From Maribacter litoralis (GTDB lineage Bacteria > Bacteroidota > Bacteroidia > Flavobacteriales > Flavobacteriaceae), in NCBI RefSeq assembly GCF_003075045.1, contig NZ_QCZD01000001.1, forward strand, positions 1,054,001 to 1,118,000: a stretch of 64,000 nt of DNA, read 5' to 3'. This document shows, piece after piece, positions 8,963 through 17,917 of this stretch (its first letter is position 1; each line of letters starts with the position of its first letter). The position numbers were made by a program, and so were the translations under genes. A model generated the notes under the pieces. It searched no databases. It saw nothing but the letters and a program-made list of their open reading frames with translations, and was not told the origin of the DNA.

Positions 8963-11350
8963 TTATTTAGTTTGAATTGTTAGTTTTTTCTCCGATTGAT
9001 TGCGCATGACCACAACATTTAATTTTCCGCTGTTTTGAAGGTTTTGGTTCATGGTAAAAAAGTCTTTTACCGTTGTGATCGGTTGCCCTTCTACGGCTAT
9101 GATCACATCCCCTTTTTTAAGTCCGTTATTCTGTACTGCGGGACTCTTATTCCATACCCCTAATACAATTACCCCTGCGGCGGAATTCAGTCCGTAGGCA
9201 GATTGCTCTTGTTCAGAATCTACACTTTTTAAGCTATTTCGAAGCCATTCTACAGTAGGGCTCTTCTTTTCTTCTGATGCATTCTCGGCATTAAGAACAG
9301 GTACTTCCGGAGTTTCTGCTATTCGCTTTAATGCCGGTACCTGAACACCAAATTCATCCATAGGAAAGTTTTTGAAATCTATTACCGAAATTAAAGAATC
9401 ATTCATGACCGTAAAATCCAACTTTGATGGATCTTTAAATTTGGGGTCTCCATAAACACTATGTATATCCCTACTATAAATTTGAGATTTCATCATACTT
9501 TCTTCATTTGAAAAAAGATTATAATCTAAATCTTCTCCCCAACCTTTTAATCCCACATCTTGGTACGCCTTGGCAACGACATTATGTTTGAAAACATCTA
9601 AACTATTGGCAAACCATACATGTGGGTGCAATGAGTTATTTACTAGAATATTATTCTCTACAACGCGCTCAAACCCTTCTCGTAATTTAATGCCGTTATT
9701 TAAACAAAGATTATCATAGATATTATAATTAGAAGAGCCATCGTCCAAATCAATATCCCAACCATGGTCACATCTAAATCTATTTTGGCGTATGGTAGTG
9801 GTTTTAATAGCATCCCAAGTATACATTTTTGGGTGCTCTAAGGTCATACTATCCATAACTTTTCTATTGGGGTGCCAAAAACGATCACGACCCCAAGAAT
9901 TGAAAGAACCATGATCACTGGTTTCCAATACGGTATTGAATACATCGTTTTTTTCTATTAAATGCCCGCCCCAAGTACCATCGCCAATGTTAATACCTGC
10001 TCTAGGCACATCATAAATACTGTTGGAACGTATGATGATATCCATTGCCATGGCAATTTGCACACCCGCTGTTTGCTTTTCCGTTCTACCAATATGGTGA
10101 ATTAAATTATTGGCTACAAGGCTATTTCTTGGGTATAGTTCATTTTTTGGACCAGTTAAGGTATCCATCTCTGAATACGGAACGATTTCTCCATATTGAA
10201 ATGCAGGAGACCGTACTGCAGATGGATCACCTATGAAACTAATGGCACTGGCACCACAATTATAAATATGGTTTTCTGCTATTTTTAAATTGTTATTGTA
10301 CTTACTTGCCAATATAGCGTTGCCTCCCAAATCTTTAAGTATGCTTTGTTCTATGCTACAGTTTTCTGTGCCTTCAAAGAAAACTACTCCACCTCTATAG
10401 ATGGTCCAGTCGCTTCGTAATAACGGCTCATATGTTTCCATGAACGTACGTTTGGTATGTTTTAAGCTGATGCTCGAAATTGTAACATCTTTTACAGGAT
10501 TTTCTAACGTACCAACAACTTGAAACAAACTCTTTAGGGCAGCAACCTCAACCTTAGCATTTTCCAATTGCATATCTGCTGTAGGATAAAAATACAGCTT
10601 AGATGTCTTTTGATCTAGAAACCATTCGCCCGGTGCATCTAACTCTTCAAACACATTTTCAACCATACGATATTCTTCATGTGGTCTTGATGGTCTATTA
10701 TTTTGATGACCACCTTCCAATTTTGGAGTACCATCGTCGTTGAGCCCTGTAAATTTATAATGGAAGCCGCCCCAGCGACCACCATGCAATACATGAAAAT
10801 AGGCTCCAACGGGATTTTTCCAAGATGCTACTCTTTCTTTACTAATGGCATCTGAAGCGTACCCCTGCCAATAGCCACCTTTTTCATCGTAATTTGGATA
10901 TCTGGCTAATATTTGGGGAGTGTCATTAATTACCAACTGATCAAAATTTAAATTATCGGGTACCGTGGTCATGTAAATATGCTCATCGAATTTTTGCCAA
11001 TTTGGCTGTAGCTGTCTTGACCCCTTAACGACTACTTTTGAGGCGTCTGAACCAACAATTGATAATCCGTTCAAAGAGGTATCTATAACTATTGGTTGTT
11101 CTAAATAATAGTCCCCTTCTAATAAGTTGATCGTTATTTGAGCATTTTCGGATTCCTTTCTTAATTCTTTTGCTTTTACTATGGCATTTGAAATCGTAGT
11201 GAAGGGACTGCCCTTGCCCCCGTCACCATCAATTTGTGCGTTTGCATCTACATATAAATCCATCGTTTTATGTTCTGATGTGCATGAAAACATCAGACTT
11301 AAAATCATAACCAATAGACCATATTTTCTCATAAATTCTATATTATTCAA
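8963..11350 (-). CDS. Right-handed parallel beta-helix protein with C-terminal PDZ domain (GH141-like)
   Basis: The protein has 795 residues with a lipobox (LSLMFSC) that fits a start at either 11350 or the ATG at 11332. Residues ~30-650 are a right-handed parallel beta-helix. They open with LYVDANAQIDGDGGKGSPF and contain repeated N-rich turns, ILARYPN, GGRWGGFHYKFTG, and SDHGSFNSWGRDRFW. This layout resembles GH141 (known members include an alpha-L-fucosidase acting on pectin), so a glycosidase on fucosylated or related chains is likely but not proven. Residues ~690-795 form a PDZ-like domain (AAGVIVLGVW, LKKGDVIIAVEGQPI). It overlaps the upstream hydrolase by 8 bases, so translation is probably coupled. 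Other beta-helix lyase or hydrolase families remain possible. Confidence 0.72.
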   Translation of the reverse strand: MNNIEFMRKYGLLVMILSLMFSCTSEHKTMDLYVDANAQIDGDGGKGSPFTTISNAIVKAKELRKESENAQITINLLEGDYYLEQPIVIDTSLNGLSIVGSDASKVVVKGSRQLQPNWQKFDEHIYMTTVPDNLNFDQLVINDTPQILARYPNYDEKGGYWQGYASDAISKERVASWKNPVGAYFHVLHGGRWGGFHYKFTGLNDDGTPKLEGGHQNNRPSRPHEEYRMVENVFEELDAPGEWFLDQKTSKLYFYPTADMQLENAKVEVAALKSLFQVVGTLENPVKDVTISSISLKHTKRTFMETYEPLLRSDWTIYRGGVVFFEGTENCSIEQSILKDLGGNAILASKYNNNLKIAENHIYNCGASAISFIGDPSAVRSPAFQYGEIVPYSEMDTLTGPKNELYPRNSLVANNLIHHIGRTEKQTAGVQIAMAMDIIIRSNSIYDVPRAGINIGDGTWGGHLIEKNDVFNTVLETSDHGSFNSWGRDRFWHPNRKVMDSMTLEHPKMYTWDAIKTTTIRQNRFRCDHGWDIDLDDGSSNYNIYDNLCLNNGIKLREGFERVVENNILVNNSLHPHVWFANSLDVFKHNVVAKAYQDVGLKGWGEDLDYNLFSNEESMMKSQIYSRDIHSVYGDPKFKDPSKLDFTVMNDSLISVIDFKNFPMDEFGVQVPALKRIAETPEVPVLNAENASEEKKSPTVEWLRNSLKSVDSEQEQSAYGLNSAAGVIVLGVWNKSPAVQNNGLKKGDVIIAVEGQPITTVKDFFTMNQNLQNSGKLNVVVMRNQSEKKLTIQTK

Positions 11351-12245
11351 TTGTTGGATTTCCTGTGATATAACCTAAAGCATTTAAAAACTTATCTGCT
11401 TCGATTGTAGTTTTTCTGTAATACTCATCAGTGTTCTTTTTTCGATTAAAAAAACCATGACCTTGACCTTCATATATATAAATATCGCATATACTGCCTA
11501 CCGCTTCCATTTTCGATTTGTACTCATGTGCTACAGAAACCGGAATTATCTTGTCTTGATCACCTAAAAACACTAATGTTGGCGGTGCGCCTTTTTCTAT
11601 ATGATGTATGGGAGAAATAGTTAACCAATTATCTCCCATTCTTTCGTGCTGAAAACCACCGGTACCGGGACCATTATCCACTACGGAATTATATAAAATT
11701 ACTGCGCCTACCTTAGTATCTATATCTAAATTATCAGTAGTTTCATTAACCCCTGGCAATACAGCAACTGCGGCGGCTAAATGACCACCTGCAGATCCAC
11801 CTGATGCTACTATTTTAGTGGGGTCTATTTGTAATTTACTCGCATTTTCCTTTAAAAACCGAACGGCAGATTTTGCATCTTTAACAGATTCGTACGGTGT
11901 GGTACCGTGTCTGCTTTTAACTCTATAATCTGCCAATACCGTTACCATACCTCTCAAAGCAAAATACCCTGCCTGGTCTCTAAATTGATCTAAACTTCCA
12001 CCGTTCCATCCGCCGCCGAAAAAGAAAATGATTGTTGGATAGTTTTTGGCTGACGTCCAATTATCTGGAGAATACAATTGCATTTTTAAAGTATCTCCAT
12101 CCACCACTTTATATACTAATTCTTTGAGCTCTTTACCAGGTATTGAAGTACTCCAATTGTTTTGAGCAAAACCGATTATAGTAGATAATGCGCAGAACAT
12201 GAGCATTACCTTTCTTATGCTTAAATATTGTTGCCTATTCTTCAT
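11343..12245 (-). CDS. Exported alpha/beta hydrolase (carbohydrate esterase-like)
   Basis: The protein has 300 residues with a signal peptide (ends IGFAQ). Motifs in order: oxyanion-hole FFFGGGWNGG (residues 75-83), nucleophile SGGSAGGH with Ser151, acid in FLGDQD (Asp229 or Asp231), and His263 in GQGHGF. This is the arrangement of acetylxylan-esterase-like and BD-FAE-type alpha/beta hydrolases. It probably removes acetyl or other acyl groups from the polysaccharide or its oligomers, which fits its place inside the enzyme operon. It overlaps the lyase upstream by 11 bases and the beta-helix gene downstream by 8. Peptidase S9-like activity cannot be excluded by sequence alone. Confidence 0.85.
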   Translation of the reverse strand: MKNRQQYLSIRKVMLMFCALSTIIGFAQNNWSTSIPGKELKELVYKVVDGDTLKMQLYSPDNWTSAKNYPTIIFFFGGGWNGGSLDQFRDQAGYFALRGMVTVLADYRVKSRHGTTPYESVKDAKSAVRFLKENASKLQIDPTKIVASGGSAGGHLAAAVAVLPGVNETTDNLDIDTKVGAVILYNSVVDNGPGTGGFQHERMGDNWLTISPIHHIEKGAPPTLVFLGDQDKIIPVSVAHEYKSKMEAVGSICDIYIYEGQGHGFFNRKKNTDEYYRKTTIEADKFLNALGYITGNPTIE

Positions 12246-15051
12246 CTGTACTATTTTGAATTTTAATCAGCACTTTCGAATACCCTTTTGACAATCTGAA
12301 TTCCAACTGCTGATCGTTCGTCCAACTTCTAAGTCCTTTCCTTGAGGTTATTAATTTATTATTCTCATAGATTTGTAATATAGCCTCTTTACCTTCTTCC
12401 GGTTTGGGAATATTTAATACTACCGGTTGATCGTTTTGTACAGTAATTACATCGTCATTTATCTCAAAAGATATAGTTACGGGTTCGCCCGAAGCTTGTA
12501 CGCCCCAGTTGTCTTGCTCAAACTTGTACATTCCTGATAGAAAAACAAAAGATGGCTTAGGGTTGTTCTTTTCGCTTCTTGTTATTGACAATAGACCTTT
12601 TTGATACAAGCCGTCTTGATCTACAATAGCACTTTCATGCTCATTTAGTACAATATTATCTTGTGTAGCATCATCTTTAAATTTCACTTCAATCAGCTGA
12701 GTAGCATTTTTATCGCCGAACTGAGAAAAATCTACATTTGATATAAGATTGTTTTCATCTGTACCTAACGGATTAAAAACCAAGGCAAACGGATTCTCCC
12801 ATGCTTCAGCATTTCGCTGTACGATTAAAGTGGGCACAGGCTTATTCAATAATTCCTTTGGTGAAGTACCTTTTGTAGTTGCTTTAGATTTTGGCGACAC
12901 TACCGTATAAAGAGATTGATTGGCACTACCCTTAATCCAAACTTCCATTAAATCTGATGAACCTCCTTCCGATTGAAAACTAAAATTTGCTTTTACCTCA
13001 TCTGCTATAGTTCCCTTCTTTTTTTTAGTGAGATAGTCATAAGCCTTTAAATCGCCTTGATGGCTTCCTAAATCATTGGTCTCTTGCAATTTTAAGAGTC
13101 CGTCCGCAGTGCTTAGCTTTAATTCAGACCCTAGGTTATGATAAAAATAATCATGCCTTTGGGCACTATCGCCCTGTTTTTTAGATCTAAAAATATCTAC
13201 CATATAACCTGCTCCTGTAGGTCCTTTTATTAACGATGTAAACCGTAATTGTTGAGCTTTAGTCTTTGGTTCTACAAAAGAAACATTAGAAAAAGTAACC
13301 TTATTAAAAATTGAATTTTCACCAGACTTCGGGAAGCTATTTACCAAGTTAAACGGGTGATGGCTACGCATGGGTTCGTAATCTGAAATACCATTTACAA
13401 CCACCGTATTATGAGCTGGCATTCTAGAATAATATTCCGTGTGATCGTTATGCCAATAACTTGAACCCTTACCCATATCTGGTGCAAGCACATAACCTTT
13501 GGCAAACAATTCTATAGCTATGCCATTGGTATGGGCATGATTGCCGTAAGATCCCGTTGTCGCTACCATCATGGCATTTGCATCACTGCCCAACCTTTGG
13601 TTGAACCAACTTACATTAGGTGCATAAAATGTCGGAGAGACCAGTTCATTTTCAGAATTGTCGTCTACCGTATTGAACGCTACTTCATCCACATAAAAAA
13701 ACAATTGGAACAATTCTTTTGCTTCTCTATTGTAATCACCCTCAACAATCATATCATTAAGTAAACCCGATATCATTTTCACTTTCTCTGTTTGACCGTA
13801 CTTCTGATAATTCGTAATCAATAGCTCAAAATTTTCAGCAGGTAATTTTTTGTGCGCCGAATCGCCAAAACCAATGGTATGCCCAGAAGGAAACAAATAT
13901 TGAAAGGATGCCAAAGCGGCTTTTTCCACAATCGGAAAATTCGATAATTCATTTGCGTCGGTGAAATTATCAAGTAGTGTGATAATATTTAGAAGTGTTG
14001 TTATTACGTGAACCGAGTATGAGGCGGACTCAGGCCACACACCGTTCTGTTGATCATAGACCAACAAAGATTCTTTTATGGAAATTTGTCTATCGGTAGA
14101 TGTATTGAAAGTATGATCTAAATAGTACTCCCTACCCTTCCCGTTTTTATAATTTCTATTTGGCTCTAAGATCAAGGCTACATAGGTTAAAAATCGTGCT
14201 TGAAAAAGATTCCAATTATTATTGGGCACACCATTTTTTATAATCTGATCTCCCCATTTTTGAAAAACCGCATCAACATGAGATAGATTTACTTTTTGAG
14301 TCTTTAAATGATCAAACAAAAAGTCATACGTAGTAATGAGATTGATCAATACTTTTTCATGAATAACCTCAAAAGTGGCAAGGCCTGAAAGAAACTGCTG
14401 ATTAGAATTCAACAAATCTACAGGCGCATCTCTATAATACATGCCTTCTATATAAGTTGTAAAAACAGGAGTTGCAAAATCTGCATATAACTTATCGCCT
14501 GTTACCCAATATAAAAAGGCTGCATCTTCTACTAAAGACATGATCTTACGATTAATACCTTCTATAATATGACCAGATTCTTTAGGTGCCACCCATTCTT
14601 TTTCACCTGTCTTTTTATGTTCTAAAAATAGCCCTCTACTGTCATCAGCATAGGGCGATACACTTTCTAACGATGGCGTTTTATAGTCTGTAGCCCAATC
14701 TCTTGTGCCTGAAAACCGGACTGTTGGCACAGGAGCTTTACCTTCGGAATGTGAAAATTCACCACCACTTAAATAGACCTTGTCATGCTTTGTTTTCCAG
14801 TTCATTTGTAGCCTTGATACCAGCCACTCTGAATCATTCTTCCAATGCCGTATATACTTTTGTAAACGTTCTTTCTTCTTCGTAATCAATTCCTTTTTCC
14901 AAGAAATATTCTCAATCGTTTTTAAGAAAACGGCTCTGTTCTGATCTGTTACATATATTCTAGGGTGTAAGTTTTCTTGACCAAAAACCATAGTATTAAA
15001 AGCTATAACAATGTACGTTATTGTTATAATCAGGCATTTAAATATGTTCAT
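12235..15051 (-). CDS. Large heparinase II/III-fold polysaccharide lyase
   Basis: I place the start at the ATG at 15051 because MNIFKCLIITITYIVIAF forms a clean signal peptide; an in-frame ATG at 15066 overlaps the GH97 stop by 4 bases. The mature part has a toroid domain (about 30-430), then the heparinase II/III sandwich with GSYGNHAHTNGIAIELF (near 505-520), ApDMGKGSSYWHNDHTEYYSR and AHNTVVVNG. A C-terminal ~150-residue beta domain (DNWGVQASGEPVTISFEI...) may bind carbohydrate or pack on the catalytic core. It is expected to cut uronic-acid glycosidic bonds by beta-elimination, feeding GH88. It is a paralogue of the truncated gene at 1-461. The exact PL family cannot be assigned from reading alone. 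Confidence 0.82.
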   Translation of the reverse strand: MNIFKCLIITITYIVIAFNTMVFGQENLHPRIYVTDQNRAVFLKTIENISWKKELITKKKERLQKYIRHWKNDSEWLVSRLQMNWKTKHDKVYLSGGEFSHSEGKAPVPTVRFSGTRDWATDYKTPSLESVSPYADDSRGLFLEHKKTGEKEWVAPKESGHIIEGINRKIMSLVEDAAFLYWVTGDKLYADFATPVFTTYIEGMYYRDAPVDLLNSNQQFLSGLATFEVIHEKVLINLITTYDFLFDHLKTQKVNLSHVDAVFQKWGDQIIKNGVPNNNWNLFQARFLTYVALILEPNRNYKNGKGREYYLDHTFNTSTDRQISIKESLLVYDQQNGVWPESASYSVHVITTLLNIITLLDNFTDANELSNFPIVEKAALASFQYLFPSGHTIGFGDSAHKKLPAENFELLITNYQKYGQTEKVKMISGLLNDMIVEGDYNREAKELFQLFFYVDEVAFNTVDDNSENELVSPTFYAPNVSWFNQRLGSDANAMMVATTGSYGNHAHTNGIAIELFAKGYVLAPDMGKGSSYWHNDHTEYYSRMPAHNTVVVNGISDYEPMRSHHPFNLVNSFPKSGENSIFNKVTFSNVSFVEPKTKAQQLRFTSLIKGPTGAGYMVDIFRSKKQGDSAQRHDYFYHNLGSELKLSTADGLLKLQETNDLGSHQGDLKAYDYLTKKKKGTIADEVKANFSFQSEGGSSDLMEVWIKGSANQSLYTVVSPKSKATTKGTSPKELLNKPVPTLIVQRNAEAWENPFALVFNPLGTDENNLISNVDFSQFGDKNATQLIEVKFKDDATQDNIVLNEHESAIVDQDGLYQKGLLSITRSEKNNPKPSFVFLSGMYKFEQDNWGVQASGEPVTISFEINDDVITVQNDQPVVLNIPKPEEGKEAILQIYENNKLITSRKGLRSWTNDQQLEFRLSKGYSKVLIKIQNSTDEE

Positions 15052-15062
15052 TTCACAGAATC

Positions 15063-17078
15063 TCATTTCTTAATTTCGCTTGCCGGAACTATATGCATGG
15101 TAAAACCATTATTGGGTTTCAATGCAATTTCTCTAGTATCACTATTCGTTATCTGTATTGCTTCAATTTTCACTTTGGTGCGACTTTCAACCGTTTCATC
15201 ATCGGTATACAATTTTGCTATATATGTTTCTTCCTCATTTAGAAAACTAAAATCTAATTGTAATTGCTGCGCGGAATTGCCATTGATTCCACCTACAAAC
15301 CATTCCGAACCTTTTCTTCGCGCGATAACACCTATTTCCCCTATTTTAGCATGTAATACTTTGGTATCATCCCAAGTAGTAGGTACGGCATCAAAAAATT
15401 CAAGTTCGGGTTCATTGCCAATGTGTTTGGTATCTCCCCAAAGCCCGTCATTTTTCTCTAAAGAAGAAGCAGGCTTGTCATACCAATAAAGCAGTTGCAG
15501 CGGACTAAAAAGACAAACTGTTTTTGCCAACTGAGATGCATGCGAGCCCATTCTATTAACTCTGCTATTATAATAGCAAACCGTATTGTCCGCTGCTCCT
15601 GCCAACATTCTTGTAAACATGGTGTTGAGTGTCTGTTCATTGGTTGGACTTTCTTCATCACCCTCTATACCTTCTTGTGTCAATAAATTAGGATATGTTC
15701 TTGAAAAACCGGTAGGTCTATACTCATCATGAACATCAACAATAAATTCGTAATCAGAGGCCTTTTTTATGGCACTATGCAACCAGGCAGTAGCTTCTTG
15801 ATCACCGACCCGTACAAAGCCAAACTTTATACCCGCAATTCCCCACTTCTTATAAAGTGGCAAAATTTCGTCTAATTGTTTCTCCAATGCCCTTCTATTG
15901 ACGTATAAAATAATACCGATCCCTTTTTCTTTTGCATAGCTCGTAATCGCCTCAATATCAAACGGACCTTTTGATCGCTTAGGGTCTAAAGTAATGGTAG
16001 TGGCGTCAGAAGCTTCATACATTTCATTACCGTACCAACCAGCATCGAACAGTACATATTGCATATTATGATCCACAACAAAATCAATGGCTACCATGCC
16101 ACCTTCTGTCGTTAAGGTTGCTTCGCGTAGTGCCTTACCGGGTGTTACCCAAGAATCATCCTTTAATTTGCTTGGTTCACTTAAATTTTGAATGATGTAA
16201 TTATGCACTAATAATTCACCCTCATTCTCCCCCATCATTATTACGCGCCAAGGCGATTGAAATGGTAGTTTTCGTTTCACCTTAAAAACATCGTTCTTAC
16301 GTTCAGAAATTAATGCGCCTGTAATGGTATCTTGAACTCCCTCTTCCATTTTACCATCTAAAGAAGACATAATACTGTTATCTGAACTGGTATTTTTAGA
16401 ATAACTTAAACGTGCATAATCTACCAAATTTGCCTCTGCAAGGGCAATTTTCAAATTTTCTTTAATTTCAATTAGCAAGGGTCTTTCTATTCCCGTTTCT
16501 AATTGTGACATTGGTATTTTTTTATACTCGCCCTGTGCCGTTAGCACTCCTTTCTCTCGCTTTGGTGTAGACCATAGCATATGGTCTTTATCAAAATTAT
16601 AATGAATTTTCTCATCGAGTTCTAACATATCAATATTAGCCTGTTCAGGAATTTCATAAGAAAACGCGACACCTTCATCATAAGCCCTAGCGATGATATT
16701 TATAAGAGAATTCCCTTTTTGTAAATGGATTTTTATTTCTTGATAGTTATCCGGTACTTCGCTTAATTCGCCAAATTTCGTGGTCCAACTACTTTGAACA
16801 TTTTGCTCATCAACCCGTAATATCGACCAATCTCCTTTGAAGTCAAGTTCATCGGTAATTAATTCCAATGTTGAAGGAAGTAAAACGGGTTCACCTTCAT
16901 ACCTCAAATCAAAACTTAACCCTTTGGAATGATCTTTAGAATAATCTGGAAACACGGTGAATACATTTTTTCCATTTGGGGATGCAATGGAATATTCAGA
17001 CACGTTGGAGCAAGACACGGTCAGTACAAATAGCAAAAGCGTGCATAAAGCTATTTTATAAGTTGAGTGTCTCGGCAT
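15063..17078 (-). CDS. GH97 family glycoside hydrolase
   Basis: The lipoprotein has 671 residues (LLFVLTVSC) with the GH97 layout: an N-terminal super-sandwich (SIASPNGKNVFTVF..., residues ~25-285), a catalytic TIM barrel (MQYVLFDAGWYG, GIILYVNRRALE, GIAGIKFGF, VDVHDEYRPTGFSRTYPN, QEGIEGDEE) and a C-terminal beta domain. GH97 enzymes hydrolyse alpha-glucosides or alpha-galactosides. The strand-4 segment reads GIKFGF, without the Asp that serves as nucleophile in retaining members, so an inverting (SusB-like) mechanism or altered chemistry is expected. Glu residues in the QEGIEGDEE loop (near 468) remain. It overlaps the esterase upstream by one base and precedes the lyase closely, so it is clearly in one operon. 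Confidence 0.9.
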   Translation of the reverse strand: MPRHSTYKIALCTLLLFVLTVSCSNVSEYSIASPNGKNVFTVFPDYSKDHSKGLSFDLRYEGEPVLLPSTLELITDELDFKGDWSILRVDEQNVQSSWTTKFGELSEVPDNYQEIKIHLQKGNSLINIIARAYDEGVAFSYEIPEQANIDMLELDEKIHYNFDKDHMLWSTPKREKGVLTAQGEYKKIPMSQLETGIERPLLIEIKENLKIALAEANLVDYARLSYSKNTSSDNSIMSSLDGKMEEGVQDTITGALISERKNDVFKVKRKLPFQSPWRVIMMGENEGELLVHNYIIQNLSEPSKLKDDSWVTPGKALREATLTTEGGMVAIDFVVDHNMQYVLFDAGWYGNEMYEASDATTITLDPKRSKGPFDIEAITSYAKEKGIGIILYVNRRALEKQLDEILPLYKKWGIAGIKFGFVRVGDQEATAWLHSAIKKASDYEFIVDVHDEYRPTGFSRTYPNLLTQEGIEGDEESPTNEQTLNTMFTRMLAGAADNTVCYYNSRVNRMGSHASQLAKTVCLFSPLQLLYWYDKPASSLEKNDGLWGDTKHIGNEPELEFFDAVPTTWDDTKVLHAKIGEIGVIARRKGSEWFVGGINGNSAQQLQLDFSFLNEEETYIAKLYTDDETVESRTKVKIEAIQITNSDTREIALKPNNGFTMHIVPASEIKK

Positions 17079-17917
17079 TAGTTATTTGTTTCATTGCTCT
17101 TGAAAAAATCAGTAAAAAACAATAATTGATATTTAATTGAATTTCGCCAATACTCCGGATTATGTTTGCCCGGACGTTCTACATACTCATGAGGAATCTT
17201 TCGCTCTAATAATTTTTCGTGTAATCTTTTATTATCTGCATAAAAGAAATCTCCTGTACCACAATCAACTTGAAAAGTTAATTCTTTATTACTTATTAAA
17301 TGAACGAGGTTAATCACACTATTCTTTTCCCAATGCTCCGGATACTCGGCAAAACTGCCCAAACGATCTGGAATTCCCCATTTTAAGGCATAAGGTCTAA
17401 TATCAACACCACCACTCATACTTGCTGCTACACCCCAAACATCAAAGTTTTTAAAAGCAAGATAAAGGGCACCATGTCCACCCATACTATATCCGGTGAT
17501 AGCCCTGGCTTTCGCATTTTTTATTGTTCTGTATTTATCATCAACAGCCGACACCAATTCTTTTGAAACATAAGTCTCGTATTTAAATGATGGGTCTATA
17601 GGACTATCTAAATACCAACTTTTAACATGACCATTTGGGCAAACAATAATTATATTGTACTGGTCTGCATATGCTTTTAATTTTGGAGCAACTTTTAGCC
17701 AAGCCTTATGATCACCACCGGCACCATGTAATAAGTAAACAGTACTAAATGATTCAGTATTTTTCTCATAACCATCTGGTGTGATGACTACATTTTTAAT
17801 GTCCTTGTTCATTGCCTTACTATGAACGATCAATGTATCTACATTTGACGCTAACAACACAAAGCTTAAATGAAAAATCAACACTAGTAAATAGCAAGTT
17901 TTTTTTCCCATGTCCAT
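17078..17917 (-). CDS. Secreted serine esterase of the esterase D / CE1-like family
   Basis: The protein has 279 residues with a signal peptide (ends VLLASN). Its alpha/beta hydrolase core is like S-formylglutathione hydrolase and CE1 esterases: YLLHGAGGDHKAW, PNGHVKSWYLDSP, nucleophile GYSMGGHGAL (Ser144), Asp223 in CGTGDFF and His252 in PGKHNPEYW. In sugar-degrading loci this family removes acyl groups (acetyl, feruloyl) from polymers, and that is the likely role here. It shares one base with the MFS gene upstream and one with GH97 downstream, so it is translationally coupled to both. With the hydrolase at 11343-12245 it makes two esterases in one operon, suggesting an acylated substrate. 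Confidence 0.86.
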   Translation of the reverse strand: MDMGKKTCYLLVLIFHLSFVLLASNVDTLIVHSKAMNKDIKNVVITPDGYEKNTESFSTVYLLHGAGGDHKAWLKVAPKLKAYADQYNIIIVCPNGHVKSWYLDSPIDPSFKYETYVSKELVSAVDDKYRTIKNAKARAITGYSMGGHGALYLAFKNFDVWGVAASMSGGVDIRPYALKWGIPDRLGSFAEYPEHWEKNSVINLVHLISNKELTFQVDCGTGDFFYADNKRLHEKLLERKIPHEYVERPGKHNPEYWRNSIKYQLLFFTDFFKSNETNN

